Positions 8,612-16,586 of a DNA stretch of 64,000 nucleotides are shown here, piece by piece (within the stretch, counting starts at the first letter, position 1; each line of letters begins with the position of its first letter). Location of the stretch: positions 23,687-87,686 of the forward strand of contig NZ_JBBMFJ010000011.1 of NCBI RefSeq assembly GCF_040096075.1, given 5' to 3'. The notes under the pieces are model-generated. The model was not told the DNA's origin and made no database searches. It saw nothing but the letters and a program-made list of their open reading frames with translations. The stretch is from Brotaphodocola faecis. GTDB taxonomy: Bacteria > Bacillota > Clostridia > Lachnospirales > Lachnospiraceae. The translations under genes were made by a program, and so were the position numbers.

Positions 8612-8665
8612 TATCAATCTTATTATGCCCGGCAGCCATTTGCAGGCCGCCGGGATCATTCATTT

Positions 8666-10909
8666 TTAATTTCCACCCGGACTGGAAAACGTCACGCGGC
8701 TTCCACCTGAGGATGATCCGGAATTCGGGGACGTACTCGTGGAGCCTCCATTCGGTCCCACCGTGATCACACTGGATGACGTGCTTCCTGAAGACGTACT
8801 GCCGGAACTGCTTCCCGGTCCTCCCACCGTAACACCAGAGGAATTGCCACCTGAAACACCACTTCCAATTCCGCCGTTATAGGTCGGACCGCCAGCCTGG
8901 CGAACCACATGGATCGTGTAAGTACGCTCAGTGCCATTCTCTGCCCTTACGACTACGGAAATATCGTTGATTCCGCTGGAAAGGGATACGTTTCCGTTGC
9001 CCCGTACCGATGCCTTGGAATCAATCGCCGATGCGCTTACCGTTACATTGGATACGGAATGGTCTACGATGAGGTCATAAGAATAAGTATCACGGTTAAA
9101 GGTCGGTGTTAAGGTGAAGCCCTCTACACCCAGGCCATTTAACTTGTTGTTCGGGCTGCCGCTTAAGGTCGGCTGCGGGCACGGAGTCTCCGGCATGTTG
9201 TTGTATACCGGAATCTTGAAATTCAGAGCCGTACTCTTCTGCTGGGAAGTAAAGCCTTCCGCGAAAATGGAACCCTCAGAAGCTGCACCATCCACATTGG
9301 TCATGTACTGGTGTTTGTACATATTGGAGCCCTGGACATTGTACTTCTTTAAATAGAGGGTATCCTGTCCGGCCTTTACATAGTTGGTGCCATAGAACTG
9401 GGCACCGCCTGCAATCGAACTTTCCGGCGTGGTCCACGGTCTGCCGTAGCTGCCGCTCTGGGATGCGTACCAGAGTCCTCTCTGAACCGCTCCCATGCCA
9501 TCGGAAGCATAGGCGCCTACATTAAAGTAGTTGTAATAGCCGGTATATCCTGCATAGTTTCCGGAAATGGAATTGCCGGTACCGTTACGTCCCTGTTCCT
9601 GAATGATCATGGCCGCAATGACATACGGGCTGACGCCGGAACTCTGGGCTGCGCTCATGATCGCGTCTGCATAGCTCACACCGGAAGTGGAAGTTCCTGT
9701 ACTGGTTCCCGGAGTCTGGGTACCGGAAGATGTTGTTCCGGAAGGACTGCCGCTGGTAGAACTTCCGCTATTGGAGGATGCTGCTCCCGGTCCCACACCA
9801 ATCACGACGCTGGATGCTAAAAGCTCCGTGTTTTTCTTTGTAATAGAAGCACTCGGCCCTTCCAGTCGCACCTGATGGCCACCATTTGAGGATGGTGACT
9901 GACTGGTGCTGCCGGAACTGCTGCTTCCGCCCGGGTACGATGAGGCTCCTCCGGAACTGCTTTCTCCCGGTGTCGCGGAGGTTGTTCCTGAGCTGCTTCC
10001 CCCAGGTGTCGCGGAAGTTGTTCCGGAAGACTTGCCGCCGGAGACTCCCGGGCCCGCACTCACTACGCCGGAAGAACTGCTTCCCGATGAACTGCTGGAT
10101 GATGAACTGCCGGAAGACGTGCTGCTGGACGCAGAGCCTCCGTTCTTTACACTTCCCTCCATAAAGGTTCCTTTTAACATGGACTGTAAGCCCTCTTTTG
10201 TGTGTAGGGAAGCATTATAGCTCTGATCCAGGAACTGGAAGATATTCACCTCATCCAGGAAATTTCGCGGATCCATATAATAGCTGATGATCTCCGTGGA
10301 AGCTGCCACCCAGGTACTTCCGTCAAACCCGGTCCAGGTGCCGGAGTCCCAGTTATAGGCCCCATCCGCCAGAGATTTATAGGAAGAAATGCTGTTGGTA
10401 TGTACCAGGTTTCGTCCAAGGACGCCCTCGTTCTGAATCACGGTGTTCCAGTCCAGTCCGGTCTTCACCGCCGTGAAGGTCCAGTTCGGATACTGGGCAT
10501 GGATCTGACGCAGCCCGTCTTTGTAGGATTCCGGGAATCCCTGGGCAGAAAGCTGGGACTCAAAGCTGGAATCATGGCTGTAAGACACCGGGAATTTGAC
10601 GTAGGTGCTTAAGACATATCCCGTCTGGGTCGAGCCACCGCTGGTATAACGGATCTGATACCAGGTCTTGCCGTCAGAAGCAGATTTTTCACCCACCACG
10701 GTAACCGCCGTTCCTTTTCCCAGTTTTCCGACCGAGGAATAGGAGGTTCCCGCCCCACTCCGGACATTTAAGCTGGACGCGTTGATGGTAGCAGACCGTT
10801 CCTGCGCGTATGCGGAAAGCTGCAGGGCACTGTGCACTGACGGCATCTGCACACAGAGTGCCAGTCCCAGAACTGCAGCCAGACCTTTTTTCAAGGTTTG
10901 TTTTTTCAT
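8666..10909 (-). CDS. Exported N-acetylglucosaminidase with SH3b and cadherin-like domains
   Basis: A 747-residue cell-wall hydrolase. Signal peptide about 1-37; SH3b domain about 38-107 (SSLNVRSGAGTSYSSVGKLG); first part of the glucosaminidase region about 110-255 (PESYKDGLRQIHAQYPNWTF); a Ser/Gly/Thr-rich linker about 256-410; catalytic FlgJ/LytD-like glucosaminidase part about 411-575 (YVIAAMIIQEQGRNGTG, GYYNYFNVGAYASDGMG); cadherin-like domain about 590-670; and a Ser/Gly tail. It should cleave the N-acetylglucosaminyl bond of peptidoglycan during growth or separation. Start at ATG 10909 after AAGGAGATCATCAA. It has its own consensus promoter. The long linker inside the domain pair is unusual. 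Confidence 0.88.
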   Translation of the reverse strand: MKKQTLKKGLAAVLGLALCVQMPSVHSALQLSAYAQERSATINASSLNVRSGAGTSYSSVGKLGKGTAVTVVGEKSASDGKTWYQIRYTSGGSTQTGYVLSTYVKFPVSYSHDSSFESQLSAQGFPESYKDGLRQIHAQYPNWTFTAVKTGLDWNTVIQNEGVLGRNLVHTNSISSYKSLADGAYNWDSGTWTGFDGSTWVAASTEIISYYMDPRNFLDEVNIFQFLDQSYNASLHTKEGLQSMLKGTFMEGSVKNGGSASSSTSSGSSSSSSSSGSSSSGVVSAGPGVSGGKSSGTTSATPGGSSSGTTSATPGESSSGGASSYPGGSSSSGSTSQSPSSNGGHQVRLEGPSASITKKNTELLASSVVIGVGPGAASSNSGSSTSGSPSGTTSSGTQTPGTSTGTSTSGVSYADAIMSAAQSSGVSPYVIAAMIIQEQGRNGTGNSISGNYAGYTGYYNYFNVGAYASDGMGAVQRGLWYASQSGSYGRPWTTPESSIAGGAQFYGTNYVKAGQDTLYLKKYNVQGSNMYKHQYMTNVDGAASEGSIFAEGFTSQQKSTALNFKIPVYNNMPETPCPQPTLSGSPNNKLNGLGVEGFTLTPTFNRDTYSYDLIVDHSVSNVTVSASAIDSKASVRGNGNVSLSSGINDISVVVRAENGTERTYTIHVVRQAGGPTYNGGIGSGVSGGNSSGVTVGGPGSSSGSTSSGSTSSSVITVGPNGGSTSTSPNSGSSSGGSRVTFSSPGGN
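9680..10144 (-). repeat. Low-complexity Ser/Gly-coding tract with internal repeats
   Basis: Encodes residues 256-410 of the glucosaminidase, mostly Ser, Gly, Thr and Pro. It holds a serine run near its start and a repeated decapeptide SSGTTSATPG with imperfect later copies. Such DNA is prone to slippage, so length may vary between strains. A short ordered-looking island (HQVRLEGPSASITKK) interrupts it. Confidence 0.75.
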
Positions 10910-10981
10910 TTGATGATCTCCTTAGTATCGCTTTTGCCGTAAAACAAAAAGCCCATTTCCGACAAATTTGCACTATGTTAC

Positions 10982-11010
10982 ATTATAATGACAAAATCCG
11001 ACTGCGTCAA
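10982..11010 (-). promoter_or_regulatory. Sigma-A promoter of the glucosaminidase gene
   Basis: Minus strand TTGACG at 11010-11005, 17-base spacer, TATAAT at 10987-10982; the start codon is about 70 bases downstream. Confidence 0.8.
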
Positions 11011-11069
11011 CGGGAAGCAAAGAAACTTCACAGAATCACAAAAAATTGTAAGAATTTGGTCGATAGTAA

Positions 11070-11112
11070 AACAAAAAGCAGGGAGAAACCTGTTTTCACA
11101 GATTTCTCCCTG
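11070..11112 (-). terminator. Terminator of the sodium-pump decarboxylase operon
   Basis: Minus-strand stem CAGGGAGAAA / TTTCTCCCTG (10 bp), 14-base loop, then CTTTTTGTTTT. It lies 24 bases past the stop of the oadA-like gene. Confidence 0.88.
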
Positions 11113-11135
11113 ACTGATCGTAAATTCAGTATTTA

Positions 11136-12548
11136 TTATACCGGATAAGCCTTGCTCTCGGTATCTGCCACGGTAGCATCTACCTTGGTCTGCTGAGCCT
11201 CTCTGTACTTGAAGAACTCTTCTGCTACCTTCGGGAACAGAGCGTAGGAAAGGACATCCTCATCCTGCTGCTTCCACTGAGCACACTCTTTCTCGAACTG
11301 CGGCAGCTGCGGAGCGATCAGGTCTGCAGGTCTGCAGGTGATCGGGGTCTCGTCGCCGATGATCTTCTTCTGTACTTCTGCGTTGAACGGTTTTACAGTC
11401 TGGCCAAACTCGCCAAGCATGATCTTCTTGGACTCCTTCGGAACCAGTTTGTAGCGCTCGCCGGAGATAACGTTCATAACAGCCTGAGTACCAACGATCT
11501 GGGAAGACGGGGTAACCAGCGGCGGCTCACCGAAGTCCTTACGAACGCGCGGGATCTCCTCAAGAACCTCCTGGTACTTATCTTCCTTACCAGCCTCTTT
11601 TAACTGGCTTACCAGGTTGGACAGCATACCGCCCGGAACCTGATAACGAAGGGTCTTGATGTTAACGCCCAGAACCTTCGGGTTTAACAGACCGGTCTTC
11701 AGAGCCTCTTCACGGATCGGTGCGAAGTAATCGGTGATCTCAGCAAGCTGATCCTGAGATAAACCGGTATCGTACGGAGTGCCCTTGAAGGTCTCTACCA
11801 TAACCTCGGTTGCCGGCTGGCTGGTACCAAGTGCCAGCGGGGAGATTGCGGTATCGATGATATCGCAGCCTGCCTCTACAGCCTTTAAGTAGGTCATGGA
11901 AGCTACACCGGAGGTGTAGTGGGTATGCAGGTCGATCGGCAGCTGGGTAGACTCTTTTAATGCGCTTACCAGCTCCTGTGCTGCATACGGGGTTAACAGA
12001 CCAGCCATATCCTTGATACAGATGGAATCTGCGCCCATATCTTCGATTCTCTTTGCGATTTCTTTCCAGTAATCCAGGGTATAAGCATCACCCAGGGTAT
12101 AGCACAGTGCGATCTGAGCGTGTGCTTTCTCTTTGTTTGCTGCCTTTACAGCGGTCTGCAGGTTGCGCAGGTCGTTTAAGCAGTCGAAAATACGGATGAT
12201 ATCGATACCGTTTGCAACGGATTTCTGTACAAAGTATTCTACTACATCATCTGCGTAGTGGTTGTAACCCAGAATGTTCTGGCCACGGAACAGCATCTGT
12301 AATTTTGTATTTTTAAAGCCGGCTCTTAACTTTCTCAGTCTCTCCCACGGATCCTCTTTCAGGAAACGAAGGGAAGCATCGAAGGTAGCGCCGCCCCAGC
12401 ACTCTACTGCATAATAACCAATCTTATCCATCTTGTCGATGATCGGAAGCATCTGCTCGGTGCTCATTCTGGTTGCGATCAGGGACTGATGAGCGTCACG
12501 CAGGACAGTCTCAACGATCTTAACCGGTTTTTTCTGAATCTCAGCCAT
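11136..12548 (-). CDS. oadA: Oxaloacetate decarboxylase alpha / pyruvate carboxyltransferase subunit
   Basis: Carboxyltransferase that moves CO2 between oxaloacetate/pyruvate and biotin. The 470 residues carry the TIM-barrel motifs RDAHQSLIATRMSTEQMLPI near residue 17 and MLFRGQNILGYNHYADD near 85, plus the PycA/OadA C-terminal conserved region. Full OadA is near 590 residues; here the C-terminal biotin domain is absent, matching the separate carrier gene three positions upstream in the operon. It resembles the 5S subunit of propionibacterial transcarboxylase as well as OadA. Last gene of the operon; start codon follows GGAGGTAAAGAATC. Confidence 0.92.
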   Translation of the reverse strand: MAEIQKKPVKIVETVLRDAHQSLIATRMSTEQMLPIIDKMDKIGYYAVECWGGATFDASLRFLKEDPWERLRKLRAGFKNTKLQMLFRGQNILGYNHYADDVVEYFVQKSVANGIDIIRIFDCLNDLRNLQTAVKAANKEKAHAQIALCYTLGDAYTLDYWKEIAKRIEDMGADSICIKDMAGLLTPYAAQELVSALKESTQLPIDLHTHYTSGVASMTYLKAVEAGCDIIDTAISPLALGTSQPATEVMVETFKGTPYDTGLSQDQLAEITDYFAPIREEALKTGLLNPKVLGVNIKTLRYQVPGGMLSNLVSQLKEAGKEDKYQEVLEEIPRVRKDFGEPPLVTPSSQIVGTQAVMNVISGERYKLVPKESKKIMLGEFGQTVKPFNAEVQKKIIGDETPITCRPADLIAPQLPQFEKECAQWKQQDEDVLSYALFPKVAEEFFKYREAQQTKVDATVADTESKAYPV

Positions 12549-12615
12549 GATTCTTTACCTCCAAATTTATGTGTTGCGGCAACTTTTGATTGCCGCAGCA
12601 AGAAATGATTGAATT

Positions 12616-13764
12616 TTAAACGCCGAAAATTGCCATGAATGTACCGGCTGCTACTGCAGTACCGATAACACCTGCTACGTTCGGGCCCATTGCGTGCATC
12701 AGCAGGAAGTTGGTCGGGTCTGCCTCAGAACCAACCTTCTGGGATACACGAGCTGCCATCGGCACTGCAGATACACCTGCGGAACCGATAAGCGGGTTTA
12801 CCTTGCCGCCGGTAAGCTTACACATGATCTTACCAAAGATAACACCGGCTGCAGTACCTACTGCGAATGCGACCAGACCCAGGGCAACGATCTTTAAGGT
12901 GGTTACCTTTAAGAAAGCTTCTGCACTGGTAGATGCGCCTACGGAAGTACCAAGCAGGATAACTACGATGTACATCAGGGCATTGCTTGCGGTCTCAGAC
13001 AGCTGTTTTACAACGCCGGACTCACGGAATAAGTTACCAAGCATTAACATACCAACAAGCGGTGCGGTAGTCGGCAGAATCAGGCAGACTACTACGGTTA
13101 CGATGATCGGGAACAGAATCTTCTCCAGCTTGGAAACCGGGCGAAGCTGATCCATCTTGATCTTACGCTCTTCTTCTGTGGTCAGGGCCTTCATGATCGG
13201 CGGCTGGATGATCGGAACCAGAGCCATGTAGGAGTAAGCTGCTACTGCGATCGGTCCCATGAACTCGGACTGTCCAAGCTTACCTGCAAGGAAGATGGAA
13301 GTCGGGCCATCTGCACCACCAATGATGGAGATAGCTGCTGCTGCCTTGTCATTGAAGCCCATGAAAATAGCCAGGAAATAAGCACTGTAGATACCAAACT
13401 GAGCTGCTGCGCCAAGCAGGAAGCTCTTCGGGTTTGCGATCAGCGGACCGAAATCGGTCATTGCGCCGACACCCATGAAAATCAGAGACGGAAGGATACT
13501 CCACTCATCCAGAATGAAGAAGTAGTGAAGAAGTCCGCCTACGCCATTGGACATATCTTCCGGGTTAGCCATAATATCCGGGTAGATATTAACTAACAGC
13601 ATACCAAACGCAATCGGAACCAGTAAGAGCGGCTCGAATCCTTTTCTGATTGCCAGATACAGGAATACGAATGCCACCAGGATCATGATAAAGTTTCCAA
13701 AGGTCAGATTGAAGAATGCGGTCTGCTGAAGAAGATTGGCCAAAGTAGATCCAATATAATCCAT
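12616..13764 (-). CDS. oadB: Sodium-translocating decarboxylase beta subunit
   Basis: Integral membrane subunit that decarboxylates carboxybiotin and exports Na+. The 382-residue protein is highly hydrophobic with about nine or more membrane segments and has the family signatures GGADGPTSIFLAGKL near residue 148 and the C-terminal GPNVAGVIGTAVAAG. It stands between the biotin carrier and OadA genes. With this subunit the operon can convert decarboxylation energy into a sodium gradient. Confidence 0.95.
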   Translation of the reverse strand: MDYIGSTLANLLQQTAFFNLTFGNFIMILVAFVFLYLAIRKGFEPLLLVPIAFGMLLVNIYPDIMANPEDMSNGVGGLLHYFFILDEWSILPSLIFMGVGAMTDFGPLIANPKSFLLGAAAQFGIYSAYFLAIFMGFNDKAAAAISIIGGADGPTSIFLAGKLGQSEFMGPIAVAAYSYMALVPIIQPPIMKALTTEEERKIKMDQLRPVSKLEKILFPIIVTVVVCLILPTTAPLVGMLMLGNLFRESGVVKQLSETASNALMYIVVILLGTSVGASTSAEAFLKVTTLKIVALGLVAFAVGTAAGVIFGKIMCKLTGGKVNPLIGSAGVSAVPMAARVSQKVGSEADPTNFLLMHAMGPNVAGVIGTAVAAGTFMAIFGV

Positions 13765-13803
13765 TTTAATCCCTCCATGTGGAACTTGCTTTTTGGCAAG
13801 CTA

Positions 13804-14169
13804 TTAGTTTAATGTAGCAAGAGTTGCGCCAGCTTCTACTGCGTCGCCTGCTGCTGCATTAATGCTTGCAACGGTTCCATCCTGAGGAGCTACGATATCG
13901 TTCTCCATCTTCATAGCCTCGAGAACCATGATTACGTCGCCTTTCTTAACAGCCTGTCCAGCGTTAGCCTTAACTGCCAGAATCTTGCCCGGCATCGGAG
14001 CGGTTACAACGACAGAACCCTGAGTGCCAGCCGGAGCTGCTGCCTTCGGTGCTGCCGGAGCTGCCTTCGGTGCTGCTGCAGCAGGTGCCTGAACTACACC
14101 AGCAGTGGTTCCTTCTTCAACAGTTACATTGTATACATTGCCATTCACAGTAATTGTGTAATTTTTCAT
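13804..14169 (-). CDS. Biotin carboxyl carrier protein of the decarboxylase
   Basis: 121 residues: a short N-terminal strand region, an Ala/Pro-rich flexible linker (about 29-50) and a biotinyl domain with the attachment motif EAMKM near residue 84, the lysine being the biotin site. It shuttles carboxyl groups between the two carboxyltransferases and the OadB pump. Start after AGGAGGATTCTTATC. It replaces the domain missing from the OadA protein. Confidence 0.94.
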   Translation of the reverse strand: MKNYTITVNGNVYNVTVEEGTTAGVVQAPAAAAPKAAPAAPKAAAPAGTQGSVVVTAPMPGKILAVKANAGQAVKKGDVIMVLEAMKMENDIVAPQDGTVASINAAAGDAVEAGATLATLN

Positions 14170-14190
14170 GATAAGAATCCTCCTATTCGC

Positions 14191-14967
14191 TTATGCTCTT
14201 TTCCATTTTGCGCCCGGTGCACGTTTGATGGAGCGTACTACCAGGGAGTCGGTTGACGTATTGGTTGATGCTGCGATAGCCGCAGTAATGACAGCCACCA
14301 GTTCCAGATCATCCACAAGCTCTTCCTCTTCTGCTGCCGGTGCTGCCACAGGAGCTGCTGCCGGAGCCGGAGCTGCGTTCTTTGCTTTCATCTTGTTCTC
14401 GAAGACGCTGATGAACTTGAAGCAGCTGATCAGGATGCTGATGAAGATCAGTACCAGGAATACGGTACCCATGCCGAGTAAGGTATTCATGCCTGCCTTG
14501 GCCATGTTCTCGCCTACGGTATACTCCGGGCTGAAGGTCAGGCTGACCGGATTTAAGTTCTGGCTCTGCGGGTCCATGGTGTAGAATGCCTTGAACTCTA
14601 CGTTGCGGTTCTCAAACTGTGCCTGAACCACACACACATACTGGTCATCCTCACCAAGCTCGGTATCAGAGGAAAGAACGCTTACAAATGCGCCGGTGTC
14701 CTTCATAACACTAATCCAGGAAGTCAGGCCGCTTGCAAGGCCGTCCTCACCCTGTTTGATCAGGCCGGTCTCAGACTCCTCTGCTGTGGCCTCGTCCATC
14801 TCAGCGATGGTCTGGAGCAGGTTTTCCGTGATCTGAGAAATGTAGGAAGCTGTCTGCGGATCCAGAGTTTCTGCCTCAGCAGCGTTCTTGTTGGAGCATG
14901 CGGACAGAGCAAAGAGGCTGACTACCATGCTTAACACTAACAAAACTCGTTTCATATACTGTTTCAT
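14191..14967 (-). CDS. OadG-like gamma subunit with lipoprotein-like extracytoplasmic domain
   Basis: OadG anchors the carboxyltransferase to the OadB pump. Ordinary OadG is near 85-130 residues; this is 258. It starts with a lipoprotein-type signal (MKRVLLVLSMVVSLFALSAC, Cys near residue 25), followed by about 135 residues of predicted outside domain (ENLLQTIAEMDEATAEE, then QYVCVVQAQFENRNVEFKAF), a membrane helix near 172-195 (GMGTVFLVLIFISILISCFK), an Ala/Pro/acidic linker, and a basic C-terminus. The helix plus linker is the OadG part. The middle domain looks like DUF3887-type folds, which is a guess. Confidence 0.82.
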   Translation of the reverse strand: MKQYMKRVLLVLSMVVSLFALSACSNKNAAEAETLDPQTASYISQITENLLQTIAEMDEATAEESETGLIKQGEDGLASGLTSWISVMKDTGAFVSVLSSDTELGEDDQYVCVVQAQFENRNVEFKAFYTMDPQSQNLNPVSLTFSPEYTVGENMAKAGMNTLLGMGTVFLVLIFISILISCFKFISVFENKMKAKNAAPAPAAAPVAAPAAEEEELVDDLELVAVITAAIAASTNTSTDSLVVRSIKRAPGAKWKRA

Positions 14968-14984
14968 ATACTTGTCACCTCATT

Positions 14985-16433
14985 CTAAACCGTTCCATGT
15001 TTTCTGTCCGGACGATCCTCTCTCTTGGTAAACAGCATCTCGAATGCTGCGATCACGCGTTTTCTGGTGTCGCAAGCCTCGATGATATCGTCTACATATC
15101 CTCTCTTTGCTGCTGCCAGTGCGCTGGACTGCATCTCACGGTAAGCAGCTGCCTTCTCGTTGATGAGAGCAACAGAATCATCTGCCTTTGCGATCTCGTC
15201 TGCATACATGATCTTAGCTGCAGCGGAAGCATCCATCATGCCGATGTTTGCGTTCGGCCATGCGTAAACTACATCTGCGCCGATGGACTTGGAGTTCATG
15301 GTCAGGTAAGCGGTACCATAAGCCTCGCCGACTACTACGGTTACCTTCGGAACGCTTGCATTTGCGAAAGCGTAGGTCAGGCGGCCTGCGTTCTTTGCGA
15401 TGCGGCGCTCGGTGCACTTGCTTGCCTTGTAACCCTTTACGTTCACCAGGGTCAGTAACGGAATGTTGAACGCGTCACAGAAGGAAACGAACTTTGCTGC
15501 TTTCTCAGCGCCGTTAGCAGAGAGAACTGCCTCGAACTCGTCTTCCTTTACGCCATCTGCTGCGTAAACAGCGGTACGGTTTGCAACACATCCTACGGTA
15601 GTTCCGTTTAAGCGGATGAAGCCGGTTACCATGGACTTGTCGTAGTTTTTCTTAACCTCTAAGAAGAAGTTGTCATCAGAGATCTGTGCCAGGGCCAGGT
15701 CGGTAGCGCCTGCATAGTTCTCAAGATCGGAGCATACACGGTTTAAATCATCAGTGCACTCGCTGTAGGACATATCATCCTCGTTGTTTGCCGGAAGGAT
15801 GGCTACCAGGGAGCGGATCTGGGATAAGATATCCTCTTCGCTCCCGGTAAAGTCAACCAGGCCGGTCTCCTCGCTCTGGAATGCTGCGCTGGAAGTATCG
15901 CACTTCTCAACACGGTTTCCGTCGATTGCGTTCGGAGAATTTACAAATAATTTTGCATTCTTCTCTTCCATAAAAATGAAGTCAGCCATAGCGGAAGCTA
16001 CTGCCATACCGCCGCCGCAGGTACCGAAAATAGCGGAGATCTGCGGAACTACGCCGGATGCCATGGTCTGGCTTAAATACATCTCACCAAAGCCGTTTAA
16101 TGCGTCAGTTGCCTCCTGCAGGCGAAGACCTGCGCAGTCAACCAGTCCGATAACCGGTGCGCCCATCTTTACAGCCATGGAATAGATGTTGGAAATTTTC
16201 TTTGCGTGCATCTCACCTAAGGAGCCGCCCAGTACGGAAGCATCCTGGCTGTACACATACACAAGGTTTCCTTCGATAGTACCGTAACCGGTGATCACGC
16301 CATCTGCCGGAGTCTCCTTGTCAGTCATGTTAAAATCGGTGCTTCTCGCTGTAATATAAGCGCCAACTTCAACAAAACTGTTCTCATCAAGTAATGCGTT
16401 GATTCTGTTACTTGCTGATGTTTGATTACTCAT
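14985..16433 (-). CDS. MmdA-type carboxyltransferase (methylmalonyl-CoA decarboxylase alpha-like)
   Basis: A 482-residue acyl-CoA carboxyltransferase of the crotonase fold. Motifs include GSLGEMHAKKISNIYSMAVK near residue 84, PVIGLVDCAGLRLQEA, the oxyanion-forming GTCGGGMAVASAMADF near 150, and VNVKGYKASKCTE in the second half. The start is set at ATG 16433 (MSNQTSASNRINAL) because GGAGG lies eight bases ahead; an upstream in-frame ATG has no such site. First gene of the operon. Related to the 12S subunit of transcarboxylase and to MmdA, but somewhat divergent, so the CoA substrate (methylmalonyl-, malonyl- or glutaconyl-CoA) is not settled. Confidence 0.88.
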   Translation of the reverse strand: MSNQTSASNRINALLDENSFVEVGAYITARSTDFNMTDKETPADGVITGYGTIEGNLVYVYSQDASVLGGSLGEMHAKKISNIYSMAVKMGAPVIGLVDCAGLRLQEATDALNGFGEMYLSQTMASGVVPQISAIFGTCGGGMAVASAMADFIFMEEKNAKLFVNSPNAIDGNRVEKCDTSSAAFQSEETGLVDFTGSEEDILSQIRSLVAILPANNEDDMSYSECTDDLNRVCSDLENYAGATDLALAQISDDNFFLEVKKNYDKSMVTGFIRLNGTTVGCVANRTAVYAADGVKEDEFEAVLSANGAEKAAKFVSFCDAFNIPLLTLVNVKGYKASKCTERRIAKNAGRLTYAFANASVPKVTVVVGEAYGTAYLTMNSKSIGADVVYAWPNANIGMMDASAAAKIMYADEIAKADDSVALINEKAAAYREMQSSALAAAKRGYVDDIIEACDTRKRVIAAFEMLFTKREDRPDRKHGTV

Positions 16434-16540
16434 TTTGCAATCCTCCATTTTGAAATATTTGACGATCGCTGTATTTCTCTTTTGCATTGTTAAGAGAAAA
16501 ACAAACTATCGCTTAGTAAATCCAATTTCTGCCGAGTATA

Positions 16541-16569
16541 ATAATATAATGTCAGCCGATAAAATTCAA
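16541..16569 (-). promoter_or_regulatory. Promoter of the decarboxylase operon
   Basis: Minus strand TTGAAT at 16569-16564, 17-base spacer, TATTAT at 16546-16541; a leader of about 105 bases follows before the first start codon. Confidence 0.6.
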
Positions 16570-16586
16570 GTATTTTTGAAATTTTT

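Noticed and set aside
9680..10144. Periodic repeats that look at first like a CRISPR-type or tandem DNA array
   Set aside because: They are in frame with the glucosaminidase and encode Ser/Gly/Thr repeats; units are short and unequal, with no spacers.
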